This document shows positions 15,747 to 25,743 of a stretch of 64,000 bases of DNA, one piece after another. The notes beneath the pieces are model-generated. The model ran no database searches, had not been told where the DNA came from, and was given only the letters and a program-made list of their open reading frames with translations. The number at the start of each line of letters is the position of its first letter. The first letter of the stretch is position 1. The translations under genes and the position numbers were made by a program. Source of the stretch: Streptomyces cellulosae (GTDB lineage: Bacteria; Actinomycetota; Actinomycetes; Streptomycetales; Streptomycetaceae); the NCBI GenBank assembly GCA_014655195.1, contig BNBH01000010.1, forward strand, positions 153,450 through 217,449. Direction: 5' to 3'.

Positions 15747-17300
15747 TCACCCCGGCGGGACGCCCGGCCCGCCGCCCTGGAGACGTTCCAGGTCCGACGG
15801 ACGGACCTGGATCGCCACCACCGCGACCAGGGCGGCGAGCCCGGCAAAGACCGCGGCCGTGACGAACGCGGCGGACACGCCGGAGGTGAGGACTTGGGCG
15901 CCCCACAGCCCGGGCAGTTCCCCCGTGCGCTGGAACTCCATCCGCTCGGCGGGGGTCGCCTGCTGCAGGAAGCGCGGCACGAGATCCTCCGCCTCGTTCC
16001 TGCTGGCCGTGCCGTACATGGTCACCAGGATCGACAGGCCCAGCGAGCCGCCCACCTGCTGCGTGGCGTTGAGCAGACCGGAGGCCGCGCCCGTCTCCTG
16101 CACCGGCACGTTGGACAGCGCCATCAGGGTCAGCGACACGAACTCCATGCCCATGCCGAAGCTGAACACCAGCATCGGACCGAGCACGCTGCCCGCGTAC
16201 GTGGAGTGCACGTCGGTCAGCGTCAGCCACGCCAGACCCGCCGCCGCGAACAGACCGCCCGCCACCATGAACGGTTTGGGGCCGTACACCGGCAGGAACC
16301 GCGAGGCCAGTCCCGCGCTGATCGCGATGACCGCGCTCACCGGCAGGAAGGCGAGGCCCGCCCGGAGGGGGCTGAAGCCCAGCACGTTCTGCACGAACAG
16401 GGTCAGGAAGAAGAACATGCCGAACATCGCCGCGGCCAGGCACAGCATGATCCCGTACGTGCCCGCTCTGTTGCGGTCCGCGAACATGTGCAGCGGTGTG
16501 ATCGGCTGCGGCGACCGCCGTTCCAGCAGCACGAACGCCACCAGCACGACCACCGCGGCCGCGAACGACGCCAGCGTCAGGGGATCCCGCCAGCCGTCCT
16601 GCGCGGCCCGGATGAACCCGTAGACCAACAGCACCATGCCGGCCGTGGAGGTTAGCGCACCGACGACGTCGAAGCGGCCCGGATGGCGTTCGGACTCCTT
16701 GATGTAACGCGGGGTCGCGAGGGCGATGAGGAGGCCGATGGGCACGTTGACGAACAGCACCCACCGCCAGTTCAGCCACTCGACGAGGATGCCGCCGGCC
16801 AGCAGCCCGATGGCGCCGCCGCCCGCCGACACCGCCGCGAACACCCCGAAGGCGCGGTTGCGTTCGGGTCCCTCGCGGAAGGTCGTGCTGATCAGCGCCA
16901 GCGACGTCGGCGAGGCGATCGCGCCGCCCACGCCCTGCAGCGCACGCGCCGCCAGCAGTTGACCCGCGTTCTGCGCGAGCCCGCCGAGCAGGGACGCCAG
17001 CACGAACAGCAGGACGCCGAAGATGAACACCCGCCGCCTGCCGAGGATGTCACCGGCCCGGCCGCCCAGCAGCAACAGCCCGCCGAAGGTGAGGGTGTAG
17101 GCGTTGACAACCCACGACAGGCTGGCCGTCGAGAAGTCGAGGGAGCGCTGGATGTGCGGCAGCGCGATGTTCACGATGGTGATGTCCAGCACCACCATCA
17201 GCTGGCACGAGGCGATGACGAACAGGGCCATCGCGTTGCCGCCGCCGCGGCCGTCCCGTGCCGCCTCCTGCGTGGAGGCCGGTCGCGGACTGCTGGTCAT
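15747..17300 (-). CDS. DHA2-family MFS drug exporter, 14 transmembrane segments
   Basis: A 517-aa proton-driven multidrug antiporter of the EmrB/QacA (DHA2) type. Family motifs are present: LDITIVNIALP in helix 1 (motif D1), GRAGDILGRRRVF in the first cytoplasmic loop (motif A), QGVGGAIASP (motif B) and GGAIGLLAGG in helix 5 (motif C). It ends 30 bases from the convergent hydrolase gene. No regulator is adjacent, and the ABC transporter at 17496 is divergent. Substrate not predictable. Confidence 0.9.
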   Translation of the reverse strand: MTSSPRPASTQEAARDGRGGGNAMALFVIASCQLMVVLDITIVNIALPHIQRSLDFSTASLSWVVNAYTLTFGGLLLLGGRAGDILGRRRVFIFGVLLFVLASLLGGLAQNAGQLLAARALQGVGGAIASPTSLALISTTFREGPERNRAFGVFAAVSAGGGAIGLLAGGILVEWLNWRWVLFVNVPIGLLIALATPRYIKESERHPGRFDVVGALTSTAGMVLLVYGFIRAAQDGWRDPLTLASFAAAVVVLVAFVLLERRSPQPITPLHMFADRNRAGTYGIMLCLAAAMFGMFFFLTLFVQNVLGFSPLRAGLAFLPVSAVIAISAGLASRFLPVYGPKPFMVAGGLFAAAGLAWLTLTDVHSTYAGSVLGPMLVFSFGMGMEFVSLTLMALSNVPVQETGAASGLLNATQQVGGSLGLSILVTMYGTASRNEAEDLVPRFLQQATPAERMEFQRTGELPGLWGAQVLTSGVSAAFVTAAVFAGLAALVAVVAIQVRPSDLERLQGGGPGVPPG

Positions 17301-17495
17301 ATCGGGTCGCCCTTCCGGGAGTCCACCGTTCGACCGTACGCGCGCCTCCGAACGCCCACCACTCGATCACGGGCGGTCTCCGGACGGTGGCGCCTGCACC
17401 ACCTGAAGTGGGCAGTCCGCTGCATGGGCGGCGGCTCGCGGCAGCCCTAACGTCGGGGAGGTCCCGAGGAACCGCACCCGGAAGGCCTTCCGACC

Positions 17496-18260
17496 ATGCC
17501 CCTGATCCCGGACGGCATCGCCGTCGCCCTCGAGCGCGTACGCAGGACGTACGGCGGCGGCCGGCCCGTCGTGGCGCTCGACGACGTGAGCGCCGTGTTC
17601 CCGCGCGGCACGGCGACCGCCGTGATGGGACCCTCCGGGTCCGGCAAGTCCACCCTGCTGCACTGCGCGGCCGGACTGGACCGGCCGGACTCGGGGCGGG
17701 TACGGATCGGCGCCACCGACCTGTCGTCCCTGTCCGAGAGGAGACTCACCGAACTCCGGCGCGCCCGCGTCGGCTTCGTCTTCCAGGCGTTCAACCTGGT
17801 CGGCGCCCTGGACGTGGAGCAGAACATCCTGCTGCCGTCCCGGCTCGCGGGTGTGCGCCCCGACCCCGCCTGGGTCGACGAGGTCGTCGGGCGGGTCGGT
17901 CTCGGGGACCGGCTGCGGCACCGGCCCGCCCAGCTCTCCGGCGGCCAGCAGCAGCGCGTCGCCATCGCCCGCGCGCTGGTCACCCGCCCCGAGGTGATCT
18001 TCTGCGACGAACCCACCGGCGCCCTCGACACCCGCTCCGCGGCGGCCGTCCTGAACCTGCTGCGGTCCGCGGTCGACGCGTACGGCCAGACCGTCGTCAT
18101 GGTCACCCACGACCCGGTCGCCGCGTCCTACGCCGACCGCGTCCTGATCCTCGCCGACGGGCGGATCGTCCGGGACATGGAACGCTCCGGCGCCGAGCGG
18201 ATCGCCGAACAGCTCGCCCTGCCGGGCCACCGCCGGCCCGTCGCGACCCGGGAGGGCTGA
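17496..18260 (+). CDS. ABC transporter ATP-binding protein, MacB/LolD-like
   Basis: A 254-aa ATPase. It has Walker A GPSGSGKST, Q-loop FQAFNLVGALDVEQN, signature LSGGQQQR, Walker B VIFCDEPTGALD and the switch histidine in VMVTHDP, all characteristic of MacB-type transporters. It is the first gene of a four-gene set: ATPase, large FtsX-type permease (3 bases later), histidine kinase and response regulator. Such modules commonly sense and resist cell-envelope-active peptides or antibiotics. ATG 17496 is preceded by GGAAGG. Confidence 0.92.
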   Translation: MPLIPDGIAVALERVRRTYGGGRPVVALDDVSAVFPRGTATAVMGPSGSGKSTLLHCAAGLDRPDSGRVRIGATDLSSLSERRLTELRRARVGFVFQAFNLVGALDVEQNILLPSRLAGVRPDPAWVDEVVGRVGLGDRLRHRPAQLSGGQQQRVAIARALVTRPEVIFCDEPTGALDTRSAAAVLNLLRSAVDAYGQTVVMVTHDPVAASYADRVLILADGRIVRDMERSGAERIAEQLALPGHRRPVATREG

Positions 18261-18263
18261 CGC

Positions 18264-20792
18264 GTGCTCCGGCTGGCAGCGCGGACGCTGCGCCACCGCA
18301 AGGGCGGCTTCCTCGCCACCTTCGTCGCCCTCGCCGCGGGCGTCGCCGTCCTCATGACCTGCGCGCTCCTCGTCGAGTCCGGGTGGCGGCACCAGGGCGA
18401 CCCGCACCGCTACGGCGCGGCCGTCGCCGTGGTCGCCGACCGCGACCTCACCGTGGACGGGCCGACGGTGCTCGGCGAGACCGAGCGCACCACCGTCCTC
18501 CTGCCCGAGCGGGGCGGCGTCCCCGAGAAGGTGGCCGGTGAACTGGCCGACGTGCCCGGCGTCGCGCGTGCGGTGGGCGACCGGAGGCTCGTCGTCGTGA
18601 CGACCGCGGCCCCCGAACTGCCCACCACCGGCCACGGCTGGTCGAGCACCGCTCTCGCCCCGCACCGGCTGCAGTCCGGACGGCCGCCGCGCACGGACGG
18701 GGAGATCGCCGTCGACGCCCGGCTGGCGGACGGCACGGGCCTCGCACCCGGAGCCACCACCGAGGTGGTCACCGGAGGGGTGAGCCGCACGTACGAGGTG
18801 AGCGGGGTCGTCGCCGCGAACGGCACGGTGAGCGGGCGGGCGGCGCTGTTCTTCACCGACGCGCACGCCGCCGCCCTCGACCCGCGCCCCGGCCGCTACG
18901 ACGCCGTCGGCGTGCTCACCGCGCCGGACGCCGGCCGGGACGCCGTCCTCGCCTGGGTGCGGCGCATCGCGGAGGCCGCCGGCGCCACCGCGTACACCGG
19001 CGAGGACCGCGGACTCGCCGCCGAGCCCGACAGCGCCGCCGCCCGCTCCCTCGCCCTCGGCGCCGGGGCCGCCTTCGCCGGGTACGCGGCGGCCGTCGTC
19101 GGCTTCGTCGTCGCCGGCACCGTCGGTCTGTCCGTACGCCACCGGCGGCGCCACCTCGCCCTGCTGCGGGCCGTCGCCGCCACTCCCGGCCAGGTGCGGT
19201 CGATGCTGCTCGCCGAGGCCGGGCTGGTCGCCCTGCTCGCGGGAGCCGTGGGCGTCCCCGCCGGACTGCTCGCAGGCCACCAGACCCGCGACGCGCTGGT
19301 CTCCCGTGGCTTCCTCCCCGACGACTTCGCCGTCCGGGGCGGCGCCCTGTCCGCGGCGGCCGTCGTCGTGACCGTCGCCGTCGTCGCGCTGCTGTCCACC
19401 TGGGTCGCCGCGCTGCGGGTCACCCGCATCCGGCCCACCGAGGCGCTCGGCGAGACGGCGGTCGAACCCACCACGGGGGGCCGGGTACGCCTGATCTGCG
19501 GCGTGTCCTGCGCGGCCGGTGCACTGTCGCTGACGGCGCTGACCGGCGCCACCGACGGACAGACGGCGCTGGGCGCCGCCATGGGGATGCTCTACCTGTT
19601 CGTCCTGGGCGTCGCCCTGCTGGCCCCCTGGATCAACCAGACGGCGGCCCGACTGCTCGGGCCCGTGCTGCGCGCGGTATGGGGCGACAGCGGCTACCTC
19701 GCCGCCGCCAACCTGCGTGCCAACGCCCGCGGGATGGTCGCCGTGCTCACCGCGCTGGTGCTGTCCGTGGGGCTCGGCGGCACGGTGTGGTTCCTCCAGG
19801 ACAACCTGGAGCGGCAGACGGTCGTGCAGAGCCGCGAGGGCGTCCTCGCCCAGTACGCGCTCACCTCCGGCGCCGGACTGCCCGCCTCCGCCGCGGCCGA
19901 GGCGCGCCGCATCCCCGGCGTGGTCGCCGCGACCGGCGTGCGCCGCACCTCCGTCGTCGTGCCCGACCGGCTCGAACCGCAGACCGTCCCCGCACAGGGC
20001 ATCGACCCGCTGGGCGCCGACCGCACCCTGGACCTGCGGATCCGCTCCGGCAGCCTCGTCGACCTCCGTGAGGGCGCCGTCGCCGTCTCCACGGCCCGCG
20101 CCGACGCGGCCGGCTGGAAGGTGGGGGGCAAGGCCCGGCTGTGGCTCGGCGACGGCACCCCCGTCACCCTGCGCGTCGTCGCCCTGTACGAGCGCGGCTG
20201 GGGCTTCGGCGACGTCACGGTGCACCGGAGCACGCTCGACGGCCACACCGTCACCGGCCTGGACGACCGGGTGCTGGTCCGCACGGCTCCGGACGCGGAT
20301 GCGGAGGGTGCCCTCACCGAACTGGCCCGCCGCTACCCGGGCGGCCAGATGGTGGACACGGCCCGCCTGACCGGCGAACTCGCGGAGGACGTGGCGGTGA
20401 GCGGCTGGCTCAACAGGACGCTGGTCACCGTCCTGGTCGGCTACGCGATCCTGGCCGCCGCCAACACCCTCGTCATGGCGGCACTGTCCCGCACCCGGGA
20501 GCTGTCCCTGCTCCGCCTGGTCGGGGTCACCCGGGGTCAGGTGAAGCGGATGGTCCACGCCGAACAGGCGGGACTGCTGGGCGTGGCGCTGCTGCTCGGC
20601 GCGGCGATCGCCGGGGTCACCCTGACGACGATCGTCCGAGCGGTGACGGGAGCGGCGGTGCCCCATGTCCCGGCGGTGGGCTGGGTGGTCCTCCTGGGCG
20701 GAACGGCGGCGCTGGCGCTGCTGGCGACGCTGGTTCCGGTGGGCCGTGTGCTGAGGACGGCGGGGGTCGAGGGGATGGGCGTGCGGGAGTGA
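18264..20792 (+). CDS. FtsX-family ABC transporter permease
   Basis: An 842-aa integral membrane permease with two FtsX domains. One transmembrane helix near residue 20 precedes a large extracellular MacB-type periplasmic core-like region. A group of helices follows at about 270-400 (AGYAAAVVGFVVAGTVGLSV), then a second extracellular region, and a final helix group at about 720-835. It is the usual partner of MacB/BceA-like ATPases, which move or extract hydrophobic peptides and lipids at the membrane surface rather than transporting through a channel. The GTG start follows GGGAGGG, placed at the end of the ATPase gene. Confidence 0.9.
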   Translation: MLRLAARTLRHRKGGFLATFVALAAGVAVLMTCALLVESGWRHQGDPHRYGAAVAVVADRDLTVDGPTVLGETERTTVLLPERGGVPEKVAGELADVPGVARAVGDRRLVVVTTAAPELPTTGHGWSSTALAPHRLQSGRPPRTDGEIAVDARLADGTGLAPGATTEVVTGGVSRTYEVSGVVAANGTVSGRAALFFTDAHAAALDPRPGRYDAVGVLTAPDAGRDAVLAWVRRIAEAAGATAYTGEDRGLAAEPDSAAARSLALGAGAAFAGYAAAVVGFVVAGTVGLSVRHRRRHLALLRAVAATPGQVRSMLLAEAGLVALLAGAVGVPAGLLAGHQTRDALVSRGFLPDDFAVRGGALSAAAVVVTVAVVALLSTWVAALRVTRIRPTEALGETAVEPTTGGRVRLICGVSCAAGALSLTALTGATDGQTALGAAMGMLYLFVLGVALLAPWINQTAARLLGPVLRAVWGDSGYLAAANLRANARGMVAVLTALVLSVGLGGTVWFLQDNLERQTVVQSREGVLAQYALTSGAGLPASAAAEARRIPGVVAATGVRRTSVVVPDRLEPQTVPAQGIDPLGADRTLDLRIRSGSLVDLREGAVAVSTARADAAGWKVGGKARLWLGDGTPVTLRVVALYERGWGFGDVTVHRSTLDGHTVTGLDDRVLVRTAPDADAEGALTELARRYPGGQMVDTARLTGELAEDVAVSGWLNRTLVTVLVGYAILAAANTLVMAALSRTRELSLLRLVGVTRGQVKRMVHAEQAGLLGVALLLGAAIAGVTLTTIVRAVTGAAVPHVPAVGWVVLLGGTAALALLATLVPVGRVLRTAGVEGMGVRE

Positions 20793-20809
20793 GGGCGGTT
20801 GGTGGCGCC

Positions 20810-20839
20810 GGCGGGCGTGGGGGTCCGGGCACGCCCGCC
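20810..20839 (+). terminator. Hairpin after the permease
   Basis: A perfect 10-bp stem, GGCGGGCGTG with CACGCCCGCC, and a 10-base loop, 17 bases after the permease stop. It probably separates transporter transcription from the downstream kinase/regulator pair, at least partly. Confidence 0.6.
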
Positions 20840-20956
20840 CGCACCCGCTCCCGTGCCCGCACCCTCGTCCCCACCCCCACCCCCGAACCCCCGTGCAGAG
20901 GGCGGCCAAGCAGGCTGCCGACCCCGCGTTCTATCCTCCGTGCCTGGGAGGTGCGG

Positions 20957-22228
20957 ATGGTGGTGGCGCACGACCGTCCGTCGGACGGACGACCGGGGTG
21001 GCGGCGGGCGGTGGGCGTCCGCGCCCGGGCCGCGCTGGACGCGCTCGAGCACCTGGTCGGGGGACTGGGCACCGCCCTGCTCGCCCTCCTCGCCACGCTC
21101 TGGCTCGCCCTCACCGCGGCGGCCTGTCTCCTCGGCGTGGGCCTCTGGCTGCTGCCGTCCGCCCTGCACGCGGTGCGTGCGGTCGCCGACCGGGAGCGGG
21201 GCCGGCTCTCCCGGTGGGGCCCCGAGATCGTCGGCCCGGCCCCCGCGCCCCACGGGCCGAGGGCGATGCTCGGCGACCGGGCCGTCCGCCGAGAGGTCCG
21301 CTGGGTGGCCACCCACGCCCTCCTCGGCCTGTTCCTCGGGCTCGTCGGAGTGACCCTGCCGCTCAGCGCCGCGCACGACGTCACCTTCCCGCTGTACTGG
21401 ACGTTCCTGCCGGAGAGCGAGGCCGCGTCCGCCGTGGGCTGGTGGACCGTCCATGACTGGCCCGGCACCCTCGGCGTCAGCGCGGTCGGCGTGGCCCTGG
21501 CCGGCGTCATCGTGCTGTGCGCGCCCGCCCTCGCCCGGCTCCAGGCCTGGCCCGGACGCCGGCTGCTCAGCCCCGACCCGGGCACCGACCTCGTCCTGCG
21601 GGTCGCCGAGCTCACCGCCACCCGCGCCGCCGCCCTGGACGCCCATGTCACCGAACTCCGCCGCGTGGAGCGGGCGTTGCACGACGGCACGCAGAACCGC
21701 ATCGTCGCCGTCACCGTCCTGCTCGGCGCCGCACGGCGCGCCCTCGCCCGCGACCCGGAGGAGGCCGCGGCCGTCCTGGACCGCGCCCAGGACGCCGCCG
21801 AACAGGCGCTCACCGAGCTGCGGGCGGTCGTCCGCAGCATCCTCCCGCCGGTCCTCGCCGACCGCAGCCTCCCCGACGCCCTCACCGCGCTCGCGGCCGG
21901 CTGCCCGGTGCCGTGCCGCGTCGACGCCGACATGCCCACGCGCTGCCCGGCGGCGGTCGAGGCGACGGCGTACTCCGCGGTCGCCGAGGCCCTCACCAAC
22001 ATCGCCAGGCACAGCGGCGCGGGCGAGGCGCGGGTCGCCGTCCGCGTGGCCGGCGGGCTGCTGCACGTGGAGGTCCGCGACGACGGCCACGGCGGCGCCG
22101 GTGAGCACGGCGGCACCGGGCTCACCGGTATCCGCCGCCGCGTCGAGGCCCACGACGGAACACTGGAACTGGCCAGCCCTCCCGGCGGCCCCACCACCCT
22201 GAAGGTGACCCTGCCATGCGGATCGTGA
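20957..22228 (+). CDS. Sensor histidine kinase, NarL-type (HisKA_3)
   Basis: A 423-aa membrane histidine kinase. Hydrophobic segments at about 35-70, 120-135 and 172-195 form the sensor region, with a short external loop (SAAHDVTFPLYWTF). The dimerisation/phosphoacceptor motif is RRVERALHDGTQNRI, with H242 as the phosphorylated residue. The ATPase domain has an N-box (AEALTNIARHSGA) and glycine-rich G-boxes (VRDDGHGG, GGTGLTGIRRR). The start ATG 20957 is set by GGGAGG six bases upstream; the open frame continues far upstream inside the permease region without homology. Its stop overlaps the response regulator start by 13 bases. Confidence 0.9.
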   Translation: MVVAHDRPSDGRPGWRRAVGVRARAALDALEHLVGGLGTALLALLATLWLALTAAACLLGVGLWLLPSALHAVRAVADRERGRLSRWGPEIVGPAPAPHGPRAMLGDRAVRREVRWVATHALLGLFLGLVGVTLPLSAAHDVTFPLYWTFLPESEAASAVGWWTVHDWPGTLGVSAVGVALAGVIVLCAPALARLQAWPGRRLLSPDPGTDLVLRVAELTATRAAALDAHVTELRRVERALHDGTQNRIVAVTVLLGAARRALARDPEEAAAVLDRAQDAAEQALTELRAVVRSILPPVLADRSLPDALTALAAGCPVPCRVDADMPTRCPAAVEATAYSAVAEALTNIARHSGAGEARVAVRVAGGLLHVEVRDDGHGGAGEHGGTGLTGIRRRVEAHDGTLELASPPGGPTTLKVTLPCGS

Positions 22229-22869
22229 TCGCCGAGGACGACGCCCTGTTGCGCGAGGGGCTGGCGCTGCTGCTGCGCGCCGAGTCCCTGGACGTGGTGG
22301 CGACGGCGGAGGGCCCCGCCGCGTTCCTCGACGCCGTCGACGCGGAACGCCCGGACGTCGCCATCGTCGACGTACGGATGCCGCCCACGCACACCGACGA
22401 GGGCATCACCGCCGCCGTGGAGGCGCGGCGGCGCCTGCCGGGCCTCGCGGTGCTCGTGCTGTCCGCGTACGTCGAGCAGGCCTTCGCCACCGACCTGCTC
22501 ACACAGGGCAGCGCCCGGCTCGGCTATCTGCTGAAGGAGCGGGTGGGGCGGGTCGAGGAGTTCCTGGAGGCGCTGCACCGGGTGGCGGACGGCGGCACCG
22601 CCATCGACCCGGAGGTCGTCGCCCAGTTGCTCACCCGCTCCAGGCCCGACACCCGCCTGGAGCGGCTGAGCCCGCGCGAGCGGGACGTGCTCGCGCTGAT
22701 GGCGGAGGGCCTCGGCAACGCGGCCATCGCGGAACGCCTCGTCGTCAGCGACGGAGCGGTGCACAAGCACATCCGCAACATCTTCGCCAAGCTCGACCTG
22801 CCGCCCACCGACCGCACGGACCGCCGCGTGGCAGCGGTCCTCCACTTCCTGGAGAACACCCGCACCTGA
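22216..22869 (+). CDS. Response regulator, NarL/LuxR family
   Basis: A 217-aa response regulator. The receiver domain has the acidic pair D8/D9, the phosphoacceptor D52 in AIVDVRMPP, and a conserved Lys in GYLLKERV. The C-terminal LuxR-type helix-turn-helix spans about 150-205 (LSPRERDVLALMAEGL, AERLVVSDGAVHKHIRNIF). It overlaps the upstream kinase gene and is certainly its partner. The likely target is the ABC transporter operon next door, possibly from the 195-base region upstream of 17496. No hairpin is obvious immediately after the gene, where the tandem repeats begin. Confidence 0.93.
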   Translation: MRIVIAEDDALLREGLALLLRAESLDVVATAEGPAAFLDAVDAERPDVAIVDVRMPPTHTDEGITAAVEARRRLPGLAVLVLSAYVEQAFATDLLTQGSARLGYLLKERVGRVEEFLEALHRVADGGTAIDPEVVAQLLTRSRPDTRLERLSPRERDVLALMAEGLGNAAIAERLVVSDGAVHKHIRNIFAKLDLPPTDRTDRRVAAVLHFLENTRT

Positions 22870-22900
22870 CGCCCTCGCCGCCCGAGGAACGCGCCCGAAA

Positions 22901-23113
22901 GGGGCGCGGGGAACTGCGTGACCAGCCACGAACTGCCCGCACTTGCCGGCGGCCCCATGCCGCGGTTCCAGCAGAACACCGGCCGTCCGACCCTTAGGGG
23001 CGCGGGGAACTGCGCGAGCAGCCACGAACTGCCCGCACTTGCCGGCGGCCCCATGCCGCGGTTCCATGAGAACACCGGCCGTCCGACCCCCAGGGGCGCG
23101 GGGAACTGCGCGA
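22901..23113 (+). repeat. 96-bp tandem repeat (two full copies plus a partial third)
   Basis: The unit starts GGGGCGCGGGGAACTGCG and recurs at 22901, 22997 and 23093, an exact 96-base period. The first two units are nearly identical; a typical difference is CAG versus ATG in the stretch before AGAACACCGG. The third is cut after about 25 bases. The head of each unit is the dispersed intergenic repeat also seen at 4758, 26167 and 43297. The rest of the 22870-23236 gap holds only the upstream region of the Clp gene. Short open frames through the repeat are a by-product of its composition. Confidence 0.8.
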
Positions 23114-23236
23114 GCATCCACACACCACCCGCATGCGGAATGCGATGCCGTAGCCCCGTGAGCCTCCCACCCACATGGGTACACGGGTGACCTGTGCCAC
23201 AACACCGCAGCGTGAGCAGCGAAAGAGGTGGACCAC

Positions 23237-25720
23237 ATGACCTCCGGCTTCGGCTTCGGCCCTTCCCCCTTCGAGGGCTTCGACGACCTTTTCGCCCGTT
23301 TCTTCGGGCAGAGCCCGGTCTCCACCCGGCGGCCACGCCAGGTGGACGTCGGCAGCCTCCTTTCCGAACGGGCCCGTGAGCTCGTCGTCAGGGCCCGTGG
23401 CATCGCCGCCGCGGAGAAGGCCGAGGAACTGGACTCACGGCACCTGCTGGCCGCCGCCCTCGACGTGGACACCACCCTCCGCATGCTCACCGAGGCCGGC
23501 GTCGACGTGGACCGGCTCCGTGAGCGCCTCGGCACCGGCCCCGCACTGGCCGCCGACTCGGCCCAGGCGGGTCCGGAGGAGCTGTCCCCGTCCGCGAAGC
23601 GGGCGCTGCTGGACGCCTACCAGCTCTCGCGGCGGCTGGGCACCTCCTACATCGGCCCCGAGCACATCGTGCAGGCCCTCGCCGACAACCCGGAGTCGTC
23701 GGCGGGACGCGCCCTGTACGAGGCGGCCGGCGGCCGGGCGGCGGACATCCACGCGCCGAACGCGTCGGGCGAGCAGCAGCGCAGGCCGAGCAGCACCCCG
23801 ACGCTGGACGAGTTCGGCCGGGACCTGACCGAGCAGGCCCGGGCCGGCAAGCTCGACCCGGTGATCGGCCGGGACGAGGAGGTCGAGCAGACCATCGAGG
23901 TCCTCTCCCGGCGCAGCAAGAACAACCCCGTCCTCATCGGGGACCCCGGCGTCGGCAAGACCGCCATCGTCGAGGGCATCGCCCAGCGCATCACCGCCGG
24001 GGACGTGCCCGCCACGCTGGAAGGCAAGCGGCTGGTCTCGCTGGACCTGGCGGGCATGGTCGCGGGAACGAAGTACCGCGGCGAGTTCGAGGAACGGCTG
24101 AAGAAGCTGCTGGACGAGGTCGGCGAGCACGGCGACGAGCTCGTGCTGTTCCTGGACGAGCTGCACACCGTCGTGGGCGCCGGCGGGGGCGGCGAGGGCG
24201 CCATGGACGCCGGGAACATGCTCAAGCCCGCGCTCGCCCGCGGCGAACTGCACCTCATCGGCGCCACCACGGTCGACGAGTACCGCAAGCACATCGAGAA
24301 GGACGCCGCCCTCGAACGGCGCTTCGCCCCGATCCTGGTCGGCGAGCCGACCGTGGACGACACGGTGGAGATCCTGCGCGGTCTGCGCGACCGCTACGAG
24401 GCCCACCACCAGGTCCGCATCCTCGACGAGTCCCTCGTCGCCGCCGCCGAGCTGTCCGACCGCTACATCACCTCCCGGTTCCTCCCCGACAAGGCGATCG
24501 ACCTGATCGACCAGGCCGCCGCCCGCGTCCGGCTGCGGGCGAAGAGCACCCCGGCCGACACCCAGGAAGTGGAGGACAAGCTCGCCGCGCTGCGACGGGA
24601 GAAGGACCAGGCGGTCGCCGAGGAGGACTACGACCGCGCCAAGAACCTCCGCGACACCATCAAGGAGACCGAGCAGGAGCTGGCGAGCGCACGCGACCAG
24701 ACCCGGGACAGCACCGAGCCCAAGGTCACCCCGCAGGACATCGCCGAGGTCGTCTCCCGCACCACCGGCATCCCGGTCGCCCAGCTCACGCAGGAGGAAC
24801 GCGAGCGGCTGATGCAGCTGGAGGAGCACCTCCACCAGCGGGTCGTCGGCCAGGACGAGGCCGTCACCGCCGTCGCCCGCGCGGTGCGCCGGGCCCGGGC
24901 CGGCATGGGCGACCCCAACCGGCCGGTGGGCTCCTTCCTCTTCCTCGGCCCCACCGGCGTCGGCAAGACCGAACTCGCCCGCGCGCTCGCCGCCGCGCTC
25001 TTCGGCGACGAGGACCGCATGGTCCGCTTCGACATGAGCGAGTTCCAGGAGAAGCACACCGTCTCCCGCCTGGTCGGCGCCCCGCCCGGGTACGTCGGCT
25101 ACGAGGAGGCCGGCCAGCTCACCGAGAAGGTGCGCCGCCAGCCGTACACGGTGCTGCTCTTCGACGAGATCGAGAAGGCGCACCCGGACGTCTTCAACGC
25201 GCTGCTGCAGATCCTGGACGACGGCCGGCTCACCGACGCGCAGGGCCGCACCGTCGACTTCAAGAACACCGTGGTCATCATGACGTCGAACATCGGCGCC
25301 GACCGCATCCTCGGCGCCGGGGTCGACGACTACGCGAAGGTGCGCGAGTCGGTCATGCCGGTGCTGCAGCAGCACTTCCGCCCGGAGTTCCTCAACCGCA
25401 TCGACGAGATCATCGTCTTCCGCGGCCTGGAACGCGCCGAACTGCGGCAGATCGTCGACCTGCTGCTCGAGCACACCCGCCGCCGGCTCCACGCCCAGGA
25501 CATCACCCTGGACATCACCGACGCCGCGGCCGACCTGCTGGCGGACATCGGCCACCAGCCCGAGTACGGCGCCCGGCCGCTGCGCCGCACCATCCAGCGC
25601 GAACTCGACGACCGTCTGGCCGACCTCCTGCTCTCCGGCGCACTGAGCCCCGGCGACCGGGCCCGCGTCGACGCGGCCGACGGCAAGCTCACGATCAACG
25701 CCGTGACCGACGAATCGTGA
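23237..25720 (+). CDS. ClpC-like AAA+ unfoldase (Clp/HSP100 family)
   Basis: An 827-aa HSP100 chaperone that unfolds proteins for ClpP or for disaggregation. Order of parts: a short glycine/phenylalanine-rich N-terminus, a Clp N-domain repeat (about 35-170), AAA1 with Walker [10 protein letters not shown] and Walker [11 protein letters not shown], a short UvrB/UvrC-like coiled segment ([20 protein letters not shown]) typical of ClpC rather than ClpB, and AAA2 with GPTGVGKTE and [10 protein letters not shown]. The N-terminus differs from the housekeeping actinobacterial ClpC, so this is probably a paralogue. ATG 23237 has AGAGG at eight bases; a GTG at 23228 is less likely. A DUF2267 gene follows by 23 bases. 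I saw no clear HspR or HrcA site upstream. Confidence 0.92.
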   Translation: MTSGFGFGPSPFEGFDDLFARFFGQSPVSTRRPRQVDVGSLLSERARELVVRARGIAAAEKAEELDSRHLLAAALDVDTTLRMLTEAGVDVDRLRERLGTGPALAADSAQAGPEELSPSAKRALLDAYQLSRRLGTSYIGPEHIVQALADNPESSAGRALYEAAGGRAADIHAPNASGEQQRRPSSTPTLDEFGRDLTEQARAGKLDPVIGRDEEVEQTIEVLSRRSKNNPVLIGDPGVGKTAIVEGIAQRITAGDVPATLEGKRLVSLDLAGMVAGTKYRGEFEERLKKLLDEVGEHGDELVLFLDELHTVVGAGGGGEGAMDAGNMLKPALARGELHLIGATTVDEYRKHIEKDAALERRFAPILVGEPTVDDTVEILRGLRDRYEAHHQVRILDESLVAAAELSDRYITSRFLPDKAIDLIDQAAARVRLRAKSTPADTQEVEDKLAALRREKDQAVAEEDYDRAKNLRDTIKETEQELASARDQTRDSTEPKVTPQDIAEVVSRTTGIPVAQLTQEERERLMQLEEHLHQRVVGQDEAVTAVARAVRRARAGMGDPNRPVGSFLFLGPTGVGKTELARALAAALFGDEDRMVRFDMSEFQEKHTVSRLVGAPPGYVGYEEAGQLTEKVRRQPYTVLLFDEIEKAHPDVFNALLQILDDGRLTDAQGRTVDFKNTVVIMTSNIGADRILGAGVDDYAKVRESVMPVLQQHFRPEFLNRIDEIIVFRGLERAELRQIVDLLLEHTRRRLHAQDITLDITDAAADLLADIGHQPEYGARPLRRTIQRELDDRLADLLLSGALSPGDRARVDAADGKLTINAVTDES

Positions 25721-25743
25721 CGTCCCCCCGGAGGTGACGAAGG

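Noticed and set aside
17367..20909. Long minus-strand open frame opposite the ABC transporter genes
   Set aside because: Antisense to clearly conserved ATPase and permease genes; composition is that of a shadow frame.
20840..20940. C-rich repetitive tract (CCCGCACCCGCTCCCGTGCCC and similar) upstream of the histidine kinase
   Set aside because: Low-complexity sequence without a consistent period; probably just leader sequence after the hairpin.
20141..20956. N-terminal extension of the histidine kinase frame back into the permease gene
   Set aside because: The extension overlaps the permease by about 650 bases and has no domain; a strong ribosome binding site at 20945-20951 marks the real start at 20957.
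22918..23190. Open frames running through the 96-bp repeats
   Set aside because: Their sequence is repetitive because of the DNA repeat and shows no protein-family features; they lie in non-coding DNA.
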